The notes under the pieces are model-generated. The model had not been told where the DNA came from. It saw nothing but the letters and a program-made list of their open reading frames with translations, and did not search any database. The translations under genes and the position numbers were made by a program. A DNA stretch of 64,000 nucleotides from Streptomyces sp. CG 926 (GTDB taxonomy: Bacteria; Actinomycetota; Actinomycetes; Streptomycetales; Streptomycetaceae): NCBI RefSeq assembly GCF_003148825.1, contig NZ_QGGZ01000009.1, positions 62,001 through 126,000 on the forward strand. Direction: 5' to 3'. Positions 26,528 through 35,575 of this stretch are shown here, piece after piece. The first letter of the stretch is position 1. Each line of letters begins with the position of its first letter.

Positions 26528-27169
26528 GTGAGTCCCACGACCGATCGGCTCGATACGCCACGCGCGGCCGGGATGGCCGGAATCGCCTTCGCCGTACTGC
26601 TCGGGGCGGCGATCGTCCTGATGCGGATCGCCGTCCCGTCGGGCAACACCGCCGACCTGCCCGTGGACCAGGACAAGCGCTGGGCGGTCCAAGTGGCACT
26701 GGAGATCGTGCCCTTCGCGGGCATCTTCTTCCTCTGGTTCATGGGCGCCCTGCGCGCGCACACGGGCGCGGCCGAGGACCGGTTCGTGGCCACCGTGTTC
26801 CTCGGCAGCGGATTCGTCTTCGTGGCCACCCTGTTCGCCTCCGCCGCGGCTGCGGGCACCGTGCTGAACGAGGGAACGCCCTCCGATTTCGGCCGCCACT
26901 ACGCCTACACCCTCCTCGCGACCTACGCCATGCGGATGGCGGCCGTCTTCGTCCTCGCGACCTCGACCATCGGGCGGATGCTCGGCGTCTTCCCGAAGCC
27001 ACTGGCCGTGCTGGGCACGGTCGTCGGCCTCCTCCTGCTCGTGATCGGTTCCGGAGTGCCCTGGTCCGAGATGCTGTTCCCGGTCTGGGCCCTGATCCTC
27101 AGCCTGTACGTCCTGCGCGTCCGGCGCGGTACCGCCCACCACCCTCCGACCGCCACCGAACCCCCCTGA
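26528..27169 (+). CDS. membrane protein of unknown function
   Basis: A 213-aa protein with six predicted hydrophobic stretches. I do not recognise the family. Conserved-looking residues include WFMGALRAHTG in a loop. The GTG at 26528 has a GAGGGG site. It lies between the transporter-like gene and the P450 electron-transfer genes and probably belongs to neither. Confidence 0.72.
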   Translation: MSPTTDRLDTPRAAGMAGIAFAVLLGAAIVLMRIAVPSGNTADLPVDQDKRWAVQVALEIVPFAGIFFLWFMGALRAHTGAAEDRFVATVFLGSGFVFVATLFASAAAAGTVLNEGTPSDFGRHYAYTLLATYAMRMAAVFVLATSTIGRMLGVFPKPLAVLGTVVGLLLLVIGSGVPWSEMLFPVWALILSLYVLRVRRGTAHHPPTATEPP

Positions 27170-27292
27170 CCTGGGGATCCTCACTCCGGCAGGCGGCCTG
27201 TGTGCGCCGCGTGCATGCTGGTGGGACGGGGAGGACCCGGGGGGCTCCGGGGGGTGACGGGGAGGAACGCCCGAGGGAAAGGCAGAACCGTC

Positions 27293-27556
27293 ATGAGGCT
27301 TGTCGTCGACCTCAACCGCTGCCAGGGATACGCCCAGTGCGCATTCCTCGCTCCCGATGTCTTCGCCATGCACGGCGACGAGTCGCTGCTCTACAACCCG
27401 GAGGCGGATCCGGCGCATCGCGAGGACGTCCTGCGCGCCGTGGCCGCCTGTCCGGTGCAAGCCATCCTCCTGGAGATCACGGACGAGGACATGGCGAACA
27501 TGGTGACCCCGGATGCCGTGGCCGGCACCGGATCTCGTTCCGGAGGCGCCCAGTGA
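27293..27556 (+). CDS. 3Fe-4S-type ferredoxin
   Basis: An 87-aa ferredoxin. Cluster ligands appear as NRCQGYAQC near residues 8-16 and AACPVQA near residue 54, the three-cysteine spacing of single-cluster [3Fe-4S] ferredoxins that feed bacterial P450s. The C-terminal tail (VAGTGSRSGGAQ) is flexible. Its TGA overlaps the GTG of the reductase gene, so electron donor and reductase are coupled. Upstream AGGGAAAGG is a good ribosome site. Confidence 0.9.
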   Translation: MRLVVDLNRCQGYAQCAFLAPDVFAMHGDESLLYNPEADPAHREDVLRAVAACPVQAILLEITDEDMANMVTPDAVAGTGSRSGGAQ

Positions 27557-28956
27557 CCGGTGCAGGAACACACGACGGGGCGTTGGAACGCCTCAAGCGC
27601 GACGGCCGCATCGTCGTCGTCGGCGCCTCCCTGGCCGGTCTGCGGGCCGCCGAGACGATGCGCGAGAAGGGCTTCGCCGGTTCGCTCACGCTGATCGGCG
27701 ACGAACCGTACGAGCCGTACGACCGTCCCCCGCTGTCCAAGCAGGTCCTGTTGGGCAACGCGGTCGCCGACCACACGGCACTCCCCCGCCGCCGGGCGAT
27801 CGATGCCGACTGGCGCCTCGGGGTCCCGGCCACCGGCCTGGACATGGCCGCCCGCCGGGTCAAGCTCGGCAACGGCGACGAGGTCGAGTACGACCGGTTG
27901 CTGATCGCCACCGGAGTCCGCGCCCGGCCGTGGCCCAACCCGGAGGAAGGCGCCCTCAAGGGTGTCTTCGTCCTGCGCACCCGCGACGACGGCGAAGGGC
28001 TGCAACGGGCCTTGGCCGCCGGTCCCCGCCGGGTGCTGGTGATCGGGGCCGGGTTCACCGGGTCCGAGATCGCCTCCGCGTGCCGCGAGCGCGGCTTGGA
28101 CGTCACCGTCGCCGAACGGGGCGACGCTCCGCTGGTCGGTGCGCTGGGCGGGGTGATCGGCGCGGTGGCGGCCGAGATGCATCGCGAGAACGGCGTCGAC
28201 CTGCGGACCGGAGTCATGGTGACCTCGCTGGAGGGCGACCCCTCCGGGCGGGTCCGCGCCGCGCACCTCTCCGACGGGTCGACCATCGAGGCGGAGGTGG
28301 TGGTCGTCTCGCTGGGCGCGCAGCGCAACACCGAGTGGTTGGCCGGCTCCGGGCTGGGCGCGGGTCCACGGGGCATCGCCTGCGACGCGGGCTGCCGGGC
28401 CTTCGACGTCCGAGGCATCGTCACCGACGACATCTACGTGGCGGGTGACGTGGCACGTTCCCCGCACGCGCTGTTCGGCTACCAGTTCCTGTCGCTGGAG
28501 CACTGGGGCAACGCCGTCGCCCAGGCCGACACCGCCGCGCACAACATGCTCAGCGAGAGCGCCGACCGCCGCCCCCACCTGTGGGTTCCGGCGTTCTGGT
28601 CCTCGCAGTTCGGCGTGAACATCAAGTCGGTCGGGGTACCGCCGATGGGCACCGAGATCCTCATCACGCAGGGCTCGCTCGCCGAGCGCCGCTTCGCGGC
28701 CGCCTACGGGTACCAGGGGCGTCTGATCGCCGCCGTCACCTTCGACAACTGTCGGTGGCTGCCGTTCTACGAGCAGCAGATCGAGGCCACCGCCCCGTTC
28801 CCGCCGCCGTTCTCCACGGTGGACCGCAGGACCGACGGGGCCAAGCCGCTGCCGGCCGACTTCCCGGACCCGTCGGTCCCCACCCACGGGCCGACCATCA
28901 CGCTGAGCGGTTACTCGCCGGCCGACCGGAAGATGACCTTCACCCCCGGAAGATGA
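27553..28956 (+). CDS. ferredoxin reductase (FAD/NAD(P)H)
   Basis: A 467-aa flavoprotein of the BphA4/putidaredoxin-reductase type: FAD-binding VVVGASLAGLRAAE, the NAD(P)H-binding GAGFTGSEIASA, and VAGDVARSP near residue 300. It passes electrons from NAD(P)H to the ferredoxin encoded just upstream. A direct repeat, CCCGGAAGATGACCTTC, spans its stop codon (around 28930-28962), perhaps a recent slippage duplication that altered the last residues. Confidence 0.9.
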   Translation: MTGAGTHDGALERLKRDGRIVVVGASLAGLRAAETMREKGFAGSLTLIGDEPYEPYDRPPLSKQVLLGNAVADHTALPRRRAIDADWRLGVPATGLDMAARRVKLGNGDEVEYDRLLIATGVRARPWPNPEEGALKGVFVLRTRDDGEGLQRALAAGPRRVLVIGAGFTGSEIASACRERGLDVTVAERGDAPLVGALGGVIGAVAAEMHRENGVDLRTGVMVTSLEGDPSGRVRAAHLSDGSTIEAEVVVVSLGAQRNTEWLAGSGLGAGPRGIACDAGCRAFDVRGIVTDDIYVAGDVARSPHALFGYQFLSLEHWGNAVAQADTAAHNMLSESADRRPHLWVPAFWSSQFGVNIKSVGVPPMGTEILITQGSLAERRFAAAYGYQGRLIAAVTFDNCRWLPFYEQQIEATAPFPPPFSTVDRRTDGAKPLPADFPDPSVPTHGPTITLSGYSPADRKMTFTPGR

Positions 28957-29022
28957 CCTTCGCCCCCGCGCACCACCGGCCACGCCGTACCGCGCCCTCC
29001 CCGAGGATCACGAGGACCTGTC

Positions 29023-30270
29023 ATGTCACAAGCCCTGCTGCGGGAGATCATCGACTACGCGAACCGCGCGAATCCGTACCCGCTGTACGAGGAGCTCCGC
29101 AAGACCCCGGTGTCCCACGACGGGGACGGCCCGTACGTCGTCAGCACGTACTACGAGATCCACAGCCTGTTGCACGACCCGCGGATCAGCTCCGACGCCA
29201 AGAACCTGAAGGCGACCGGGGACGATCTGCTGGGTGAGCAGTCCGACGAGGAGGGCGCGACCCTGCCCCCCTCGTTCCTCAAGCTCGACCCGCCCGACCA
29301 CGACCGGCTGCGGCGGATGACGAACCGGCCGTTCGGCCCGCCGCACGCCCCCCACCGGGTGCACGACATGCGCGACGAACTCGGCGGCCTCGTCACCGGG
29401 CTGATCGACGGCATCCGGGAGACCGGGCAGCTGGACCGGATCGACCTGGTCGACCAGTTCGCGTACCCCTTCCCGGTCACGGTCATCTGCCGGCTGCTCG
29501 GCATCCCCCGTGAGGACGAGCCGCGCTTCCATGTGTGGGCCGAGACCCTGGCCGCCAGTCTGGACCCGGACCCGGACGCGGACCCCACGCAGCGCGGCCA
29601 GGGCTCGATGGACGCCCGTATGGAGCTGGGCATGTACCTGGCCGGGCTGATCGAGGAGCGCCGCAAGAACCCCGGCGACGACATGCTGTCCCAGCTGGCG
29701 ACGGCCGACGGCCCGGACGGCGCGATGACCACCATGGAGGCGCTCAGCACCTCCGCCCTGCTGCTGATCGCGGGCCACGAGACCACGGTCAACCTGATCA
29801 CCAACGGGATGCTGACGCTGCTGCGCTTCCCGGAGGTCCTGGAGCGGCTGCGCAACGACCCCGATCTGGCGGTCCCGATCGTCGAGGAACTGCTGCGCTA
29901 CGAACCGCCCGTGCAGCTGCTGCCCCAGCGGACCACCCTCTCCGACGTCGAGGTCGCCGGGGTCACGATCCCCAAGGGCGCGTCCGTGTGGCTGATGCTC
30001 GCCTCCGGGAACCGCGACCCGAGGCGGTTCGAGGACCCCAACCGCTTCGACCCCGACCGCAAGGACATCCAGCACCTCGGCCTGGGCAGTGGCATCCACA
30101 GCTGCTTCGGGGCGCCGCTGGCTCGGCAGGAGGCGCAGCTGGCGCTGAGCGAGCTGGCCCGCCGGCTGGAGAACCCTCGGCTGCTGGAGGACCCGCCGCA
30201 GTACCGCCAGAACTCGGTCCTGCGCGGCCCGCGCCACCTGCAGATCGCCTGCGACGGCATCCGCGCCTAG
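29023..30270 (+). CDS. cytochrome P450
   Basis: A 415-aa soluble P450. The oxygen-binding I helix is LLIAGHETTVN, the ExxR region EELLRYEPP...NRDPRRF, and the haem cysteine is Cys361 in LGSGIHSCFGAPLAR. The usual first phenylalanine of FxxGxxxCxG is Leu here. With the adjacent ferredoxin and reductase it forms a complete class I system. No biosynthetic genes flank it, so the substrate is unknown. Its stop overlaps the convergent ABC gene by four bases. Confidence 0.92.
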   Translation: MSQALLREIIDYANRANPYPLYEELRKTPVSHDGDGPYVVSTYYEIHSLLHDPRISSDAKNLKATGDDLLGEQSDEEGATLPPSFLKLDPPDHDRLRRMTNRPFGPPHAPHRVHDMRDELGGLVTGLIDGIRETGQLDRIDLVDQFAYPFPVTVICRLLGIPREDEPRFHVWAETLAASLDPDPDADPTQRGQGSMDARMELGMYLAGLIEERRKNPGDDMLSQLATADGPDGAMTTMEALSTSALLLIAGHETTVNLITNGMLTLLRFPEVLERLRNDPDLAVPIVEELLRYEPPVQLLPQRTTLSDVEVAGVTIPKGASVWLMLASGNRDPRRFEDPNRFDPDRKDIQHLGLGSGIHSCFGAPLARQEAQLALSELARRLENPRLLEDPPQYRQNSVLRGPRHLQIACDGIRA

Positions 30271-31304
30271 GACGGCTCCGGCGGAAGGACGACCACCTCG
30301 GCGGGGGTGAAGGTCACCGCGACCCGGTCGCCCACGGCCGGTGCCCCCGCCAGATCGCACTCGGCCTCCAGCACCGGCCCCGCCTCCGGCCGCAGCTGCA
30401 GGGCGACGTGTGTGCCGCGGAAGGTGCGGGACACCACCTCGCACCGCAGGCCCGCCGCGCGGAGCACGACCCCGGCCGGGCGGATCAGCAGTCGCTGCTC
30501 CCCCTGCGGGGTGTCGGCCGGTACCGGAACCTTGCCCCACGCGGTGGCGGCCGCGTCCCCCGAGACCACGGCCGGGACCACGTTCTCGAAGCCGAGGAAG
30601 CGCGCCACGAACTCCGACGCGGGCCGCTGCCACACCTCCAACGGGGTCCCGATCTGCGCGATCCGGCCGTCCCGCATGACCACCACCCGGTCGGCCAGGG
30701 CGAAGGCCTCGCCCTGGTCGTGCGTGACGGCCAGTACGGTCGTGCCCAGCCGGGAGAACAGCCCCCGCAGCTCCACCACCAGCCGCTCGCGCAACCCCCG
30801 GTCCAGCTGCCCCAGCGGTTCGTCGAGCATCAGCAGCCTCGGTGAAGGGGCCAGCGCACGGGCCAGCGCGACGCGCTGCTGCTCGCCACCGGACAGGGAG
30901 GCCACCGCCCGGGCCTGGGCCCCGGGAAGCCCCACCAGTTCCAGCAGCTGCGCGACCCGGTCCGCGGACGACGCCTTTCCGGCTCCGCGCATCTTCAGCC
31001 CGAAGGAGACGTTCGCGCCGACGTCGCGGTGCGGGAAGAGCTGGTGGTCCTGGAACATCAGGCCCACGCCCCGCCGGTGCACGGGGACGCCGGACTGGTC
31101 GGCCCCGCCCAGCAGCACCCGCCCGGCGGACATCTGCTGGAGGCCGGCGACGACCCGCAGCAGCGTGGACTTGCCGCTGCCGCTCGGCCCCAGCACGCAC
31201 ACGACCTCGTGCTCGGCGACCTGGAGGTCCACGCCGTCCAGGGCGTACTGGGCCGCGCGCTCACCGAAGCGGACCGACACCCCCTCCAGCTGAAGCAGTG
31301 TCAT
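30267..31304 (-). CDS. ABC transporter ATPase (thiamine-type importer)
   Basis: A 345-aa ABC ATPase: Walker A GPSGSGKST, signature SLSGGEQQRVALARAL, Walker B LLMLDEP, and a C-terminal TOBE-like half (residues about 240-345). It is the last gene of a three-gene importer operon controlled by the TPP riboswitch at 34210-34304, so it probably energises uptake of thiamine or a precursor. The ATG overlaps the permease stop (ATGA). Confidence 0.88.
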   Translation of the reverse strand: MTLLQLEGVSVRFGERAAQYALDGVDLQVAEHEVVCVLGPSGSGKSTLLRVVAGLQQMSAGRVLLGGADQSGVPVHRRGVGLMFQDHQLFPHRDVGANVSFGLKMRGAGKASSADRVAQLLELVGLPGAQARAVASLSGGEQQRVALARALAPSPRLLMLDEPLGQLDRGLRERLVVELRGLFSRLGTTVLAVTHDQGEAFALADRVVVMRDGRIAQIGTPLEVWQRPASEFVARFLGFENVVPAVVSGDAAATAWGKVPVPADTPQGEQRLLIRPAGVVLRAAGLRCEVVSRTFRGTHVALQLRPEAGPVLEAECDLAGAPAVGDRVAVTFTPAEVVVLPPEPS

Positions 31305-32995
31305 CAGAATTCTCCGGAGGTCTTGTCGGGTCGCAGGCGCTCCAGCAGCAGCAGGGACACCGCGCACACCAGCATCAGGATCGTGCTCAGGGCCATCGCC
31401 TGCCCGTAGTTCAGCTCTCCGGCCCGCCCCAGCAGCCGCGCCACGGCCACCGGCAGGGTCGGCCGGTCCGCCCGCGCGATGAACACGGTCGCGCCGAACT
31501 CCCCCAGCGATACCGCGAAGGCGAACCCGGCCGCGATCAGCAGCGCCCGTCGCACCAGCGGAAGGTCCACCTCCCGCCAGGCCCGCAGCGGCGACGCGCC
31601 GAGCACCGCGGCGGCCTCGCGCAGCCGCCCGTCCACCGCGCGCAGCACCGGCAGCATGGTCCGTACGACGAAGGGCACGCCCACCAGGGCCTGCGCCAGC
31701 GGCACCAGGATCCACGAGGTCCGCAGGTCCAGCGGCGGCTCGTCCAGGGTGATCAGGAAGCCGAAGCCCACGGTCACGGCGGACACCCCGAGCGGCAGCA
31801 TCAACAGCGCGTCGAAGCCGCGTACGAAGCGACCCCCGCGCCGGGTGAGCGCCGCGGCCGCGAGTCCGCCGACGAGCAGGGCGATCGCGGTGGCGGCGAG
31901 CGCGTACTGCAGGGAGTTCCAGATCGCCTCCAGCGGCGCCACCAGGAAGGTCCCGCCACCGGCGCCCGCGTCCTGGAGCGCCCGGTAGTAGCCGAGGCCG
32001 TAGCCGCCGGGGGTGTCGAAGGACCGCTCGACCAGCACGCCCAGCGGCAGCACGATCAGCACCGCGACGGTCAGCAGCACCCCGCCCAGCAGGGTGCGCT
32101 GCGCCCAGCCGCGCGGGCGGTGGGTGGTGCGGCCCGGGTCCACCAGCCGCAGCGCCCGCTCGCGCTTGCGCACGGTCCAGGCGTGCACGGCGAGGATCGC
32201 GCCGATCGCGGCGAACTGCACCATCGTCAGGACGGCCGCCGTCGGCAGGTCCAGGAGCTGCGCGGTCTGCCGGTAGACCTCCACCTCCAAGGTGGAGTAC
32301 GCGGGTCCGCCAAGGATCAGGACGACGCCGAAGGAGCTGAAGGTGAACAGGAACACCATCAGCGAGGCGGCGGCCACCGCCGGGGCCAGCGCGGGCAGCG
32401 TCACCCGTCGCCAGGCGGTGAACCGGCCGGCGCCCAGCACGCGGGCGGCCTCCTCCTGGCGCGGGTCCAGCTGCGCCCACAGCCCGCCGACCGTGCGGAC
32501 GACGACGGCGTAGTTGAAGAAGACGTGGGCGAGCAGGATCGCCCAGACGGTGGTGTCGAGCCGGACGCCCACCAGCTCGTCCAGCAGTCCGCCCCGCCCC
32601 AGCAGCGCGAGGAAGGCGGTGCCGACCACCACGGTGGGCAGGACGAAGGGCACCGTCACCACGGCGCGCAGCAGCTGCTTGCCCGGGAACTCGAAGCGCG
32701 CGAAGACGTAGGCGGCGGGGAGTGCGATCACCAGGGTGAGCAGGGTGGAGGCGCATGCCTGCCAGGTGGTGAACCACAGCACGTCGGCGATGTCGGGGCG
32801 GCCCAGCACCTCCGCGAACCGGCCGAACTGCCACCCCTCGTCGGTCTTCAGGCCGCGCCCGACGATCGCGGCGACGGGGTAGGCGAAGAACAGCCCGAAG
32901 AAGGCGAGGGGGAGGACCATCAGGGCGAGCCGCACGGCGGTCGCCCGCGCCCCCTCGCGGGGGCCGGAGCCCGGCGCGGCGCCCCCCGACGCCAC
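31304..32995 (-). CDS. fused ABC permease (ThiP-like)
   Basis: A 563-aa permease made of two six-helix halves, each with an EAA loop (EEAARVLGAGRFTAWRRVTL and REAAAVLGASPLRAWREVDL), so one polypeptide forms the whole channel, as in ThiP and FbpB. I chose the GTG at 32995, with AAGGAG six bases upstream; an ATG at 33040 would overlap the binding-protein gene by 25 bp. Ligand specificity rests on the upstream TPP riboswitch. Confidence 0.85.
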   Translation of the reverse strand: MASGGAAPGSGPREGARATAVRLALMVLPLAFFGLFFAYPVAAIVGRGLKTDEGWQFGRFAEVLGRPDIADVLWFTTWQACASTLLTLVIALPAAYVFARFEFPGKQLLRAVVTVPFVLPTVVVGTAFLALLGRGGLLDELVGVRLDTTVWAILLAHVFFNYAVVVRTVGGLWAQLDPRQEEAARVLGAGRFTAWRRVTLPALAPAVAAASLMVFLFTFSSFGVVLILGGPAYSTLEVEVYRQTAQLLDLPTAAVLTMVQFAAIGAILAVHAWTVRKRERALRLVDPGRTTHRPRGWAQRTLLGGVLLTVAVLIVLPLGVLVERSFDTPGGYGLGYYRALQDAGAGGGTFLVAPLEAIWNSLQYALAATAIALLVGGLAAAALTRRGGRFVRGFDALLMLPLGVSAVTVGFGFLITLDEPPLDLRTSWILVPLAQALVGVPFVVRTMLPVLRAVDGRLREAAAVLGASPLRAWREVDLPLVRRALLIAAGFAFAVSLGEFGATVFIARADRPTLPVAVARLLGRAGELNYGQAMALSTILMLVCAVSLLLLERLRPDKTSGEF

Positions 32996-33015
32996 GCCCG
33001 GCTCCTTGGTACCGC

Positions 33016-34116
33016 TTACTTCACGACGAGCGCGGTCCATGCCTTGACCCACTGCTCACGGTTCTTGGCGATGGTCTCGGGAGCCACGTTCTCGGGCTTC
33101 TCGATCACCACACCGTGCTTGGTGAACAGCTCCGGCAGGGCGGCGTCCTTCGTCACCGGGTTCACGAACATCTGGAGCGGCATGTCCTCCTGGAACTTCT
33201 TGCTGACCAGGAAGTCCACGAGGGCCTTGCCGCCCTCCTCGTTCTTGGCACCCTTGAGCAGGCCCGCGAACTCGATCTGACGGAAGCAGGTGCCGGTGGA
33301 GACGCCCGTGGGGGCCTCGGCCGGCTGGGGCTCGCCGTACAGGACCTCGACCGGCGGGCTGGAGGCGTACGAGACGACCAGCGGGCGGTCGCCCTTGGCC
33401 TTCTTGCCGCCCGCGGAGCCGGAGAAGCGCTCGTTGTAGGCCTGCTCCCAGCCGTCGACGACCTCGACGCCGTTGGCCTTGAGCTTGCTCCAGTAGTCCT
33501 TCCAGCCGTCCTCGCCGTACTTGCCGACGGAGGCGAGCAGGAAGCCGAGGCCGGGCGAGGAGGTCGCGGCGTTCTCGACCACCAGCAGGTTCTTGTACTC
33601 CGGCTTGGTCAGGTCGTCCAGCGTCTGCGGCGGGGCGATCTTCTTGTCGGCGAAGTACGCCTTGTCGTAGTTGACGCAGATGTCGCCGGAGTCGATCGGG
33701 GTGACCCGGTGCTCCTTGTCGAGCACGTACTCGGGCTTCACGTCGGCGAGGCCCTTGGCCTCGTACGGGGCGAAGATGCCGTTGTCGAGGGCGCGCGAGA
33801 GGAGGGTGTTGTCCACGCCGAAGAAGACGTCGCCGCGCGGCGAGCCCTTGGTGAGGATCTCCTGGTTCAGGGCCGCGCCCGCGTCCCCGGACTTCAGTAC
33901 CTTGACCGTGTAGCCGCTCTGCTGTTCGAACTCCTTGAGGACCGTGTCGGTCACGTTGAAGGAGTCGTGGGAGACGAGCGTGACGGTCTTGGACTTCGGG
34001 GCGTCGCTCGCGCCGGCGGGCTTGTCCTTGGTGTCGCCGCCGCCGCAGGCGCTGAGCGTGGTGACGCCCAGCGCGGCCGCGAGCGCGACGCCCGCGATCT
34101 TCTTGGTGGTGCTCAT
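33016..34116 (-). CDS. thiamine-type ABC substrate-binding lipoprotein
   Basis: A 366-aa binding protein with a lipoprotein signal peptide (hydrophobic core, then LSACGGG). Sequences such as DSFNVTDTVLKEFEQQSG and ATSSPGLGFLLAS match the ThiB/TbpA thiamine-binding branch. Preceded by AGGAGG and by a TPP riboswitch leader. It is first in the operon. A thiamine precursor (for example HMP) remains possible. Confidence 0.87.
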   Translation of the reverse strand: MSTTKKIAGVALAAALGVTTLSACGGGDTKDKPAGASDAPKSKTVTLVSHDSFNVTDTVLKEFEQQSGYTVKVLKSGDAGAALNQEILTKGSPRGDVFFGVDNTLLSRALDNGIFAPYEAKGLADVKPEYVLDKEHRVTPIDSGDICVNYDKAYFADKKIAPPQTLDDLTKPEYKNLLVVENAATSSPGLGFLLASVGKYGEDGWKDYWSKLKANGVEVVDGWEQAYNERFSGSAGGKKAKGDRPLVVSYASSPPVEVLYGEPQPAEAPTGVSTGTCFRQIEFAGLLKGAKNEEGGKALVDFLVSKKFQEDMPLQMFVNPVTKDAALPELFTKHGVVIEKPENVAPETIAKNREQWVKAWTALVVK

Positions 34117-34153
34117 CGGTGAATTCCTCCTGGGATGTCCAGGAGAAGACGCG

Positions 34154-34194
34154 GCCCTGCCCGGCGCTCTGCGAGAGCGGACGCCGGGCAGGGC
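34154..34194 (-). terminator. riboswitch expression-platform hairpin
   Basis: GCCCTGCCCGGCG (34154-34166) pairs perfectly with CGCCGGGCAGGGC (34182-34194), between the TPP aptamer and the AGGAGG site of the binding-protein gene. On the minus strand it follows the aptamer, so it probably acts as the ligand-dependent terminator. No alternative antiterminator was mapped. Confidence 0.6.
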
Positions 34195-34209
34195 GCAACA
34201 GCAAGAGTG

Positions 34210-34304
34210 GTGACCGAACTTCCTACCCCGAATGACCGGGGCGAGGTTCAGAGGGTCTGCGGATGACGGATACCGCACTCTCAGCGCTGTGGCGCTCCCC
34301 TGTC
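34210..34304 (-). promoter_or_regulatory. TPP riboswitch aptamer
   Basis: Read on the minus strand, the leader contains GACAGGGGAGCGCC, then GCTGAGAGTGCGG, ACCCTCTGAACCT, and a distal stem closing near GGGTAGGAAGTTCGGTC. These are the conserved THI-element blocks that bind thiamine pyrophosphate. It lies about 95 bp upstream of a thiamine-type transporter. High thiamine pyrophosphate should switch expression off. Confidence 0.93.
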
Positions 34305-34321
34305 GGAATATGAAATTGGTT

Positions 34322-34345
34322 CGGCCACAGGGTACCCCGTGGCCG
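34322..34345 (-). terminator. terminator after rlmN
   Basis: CGGCCACAGGG and CCCCGTGGCCG form an 11-bp stem with one mismatch and a 2-base loop between the rlmN stop (34370) and the TPP riboswitch. On the minus strand AACCAATTTC follows. It separates rlmN transcripts from the importer operon. Confidence 0.65.
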
Positions 34346-34369
34346 AATAGCGTCGAACGGAGGCGGAAT

Positions 34370-35482
34370 CTAGCGCTCCGAGGCGGCGAGCTGGCCGCAC
34401 GCGCCGTCGATCTCCTGGCCCCGGGTGTCCCGTACGGTCACCGGCACACCGTGGCGGGCGATGGCCTCCACGAAGGCCTTCTCGTCCTCGGGGCGCGAGG
34501 CGGTCCACTTGGAGCCCGGCGTCGGGTTCAGCGGGATCAGGTTGACGTGTACGCGCTTGCCCTTGAGCAGCTTGCCCAGGAGGTCACCGCGCCAGGCCTG
34601 GTCGTTGATGTCGCGGATCAGGGCGTACTCGATGGAGATCCGGCGGCCGGACTTCTCGGCGTACTCCCAGGCGGCGCCGAGCACCTCGCGGACGTTCCAG
34701 CGGGTGTTCACGGGGACCAGGGTGTCGCGCAGCTCGTCGTCGGGCGCGTGCAGCGAGACGGCGAGGCGGCACTTGAAGCCCTCGTCGGCGAAGCGCAGCA
34801 TGGCCGGGACCAGGCCGACGGTGGAGACGGTGATACCGCGCTGCGAGAGACCGAGGCCGTCGGGCTCCGGGTCGGTGAGCCGGCGGATGGCGCCGACCAC
34901 GCGGTTGTAGTTGGCGAGCGGCTCACCCATGCCCATGAAGACGATGTTCGACAGCCGGGCCGGGCCACCGGGGACCTCGCCGTCGCGCAGCGCGCGCATG
35001 CCGTCGACGATCTGGTGCACGATCTCGGCGGTGGACAGGTTGCGGTCCAGGCCCGCCTGGCCGGTGGCGCAGAACGGGCAGTTCATGCCGCAGCCGGCCT
35101 GCGAGGAGATGCACATGGTGACCCGGTCGGGGTAGCGCATGAGCACGGACTCGACGAGCGTGCCGTCGTGCAGCTTCCACAGGGTCTTGCGGGTGGTGTC
35201 GTCATCGCAGGAGATGTGCCGGATGACGTTCATCAGGTCCGGCAGCAGCTCCTGCTGGAGCTTCTCCCGCGAGGCCGCCGGGATGTCGGTCCACTCGGCC
35301 GGGTCGTGCGCGTACCGGGCGAAGTAGTGCTGGGAGAGCTGCTTGGCCCGGAACGGCTTCTCGCCGATCGCGGCGACCGCCTCACGGCGCTCGGCCGGGG
35401 TCATGTCGGCGAGGTGCCGGGGCGGCTTCTTGGCCCCGCGAGGGGCGACGAAGGTGAGCTCTCCCGGAACGGGGCGGGCCAT
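34370..35482 (-). CDS. rlmN: 23S rRNA (adenine-2503-C2)-methyltransferase RlmN
   Basis: A 370-aa radical-SAM enzyme. The [4Fe-4S] motif is Cys131, Cys135 and Cys138 in GCGMNCPFC. It methylates A2503 of 23S rRNA and A37 of some tRNAs. The ATG at 35482 is preceded by AAGGAG. Length is normal for the family. It is downstream of cdsA with a gap of about 90 bp, as in other Streptomyces. Confidence 0.95.
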   Translation of the reverse strand: MARPVPGELTFVAPRGAKKPPRHLADMTPAERREAVAAIGEKPFRAKQLSQHYFARYAHDPAEWTDIPAASREKLQQELLPDLMNVIRHISCDDDTTRKTLWKLHDGTLVESVLMRYPDRVTMCISSQAGCGMNCPFCATGQAGLDRNLSTAEIVHQIVDGMRALRDGEVPGGPARLSNIVFMGMGEPLANYNRVVGAIRRLTDPEPDGLGLSQRGITVSTVGLVPAMLRFADEGFKCRLAVSLHAPDDELRDTLVPVNTRWNVREVLGAAWEYAEKSGRRISIEYALIRDINDQAWRGDLLGKLLKGKRVHVNLIPLNPTPGSKWTASRPEDEKAFVEAIARHGVPVTVRDTRGQEIDGACGQLAASER

Positions 35483-35575
35483 GGCAGGTACTCCTTGTAA
35501 GACGAAAGGCGCGCCGCAGAAGCAGCGCGCCTTCCAAGAGTAACCGCCCGGCGGCCGGCGACGCCTTTTCGCAGG

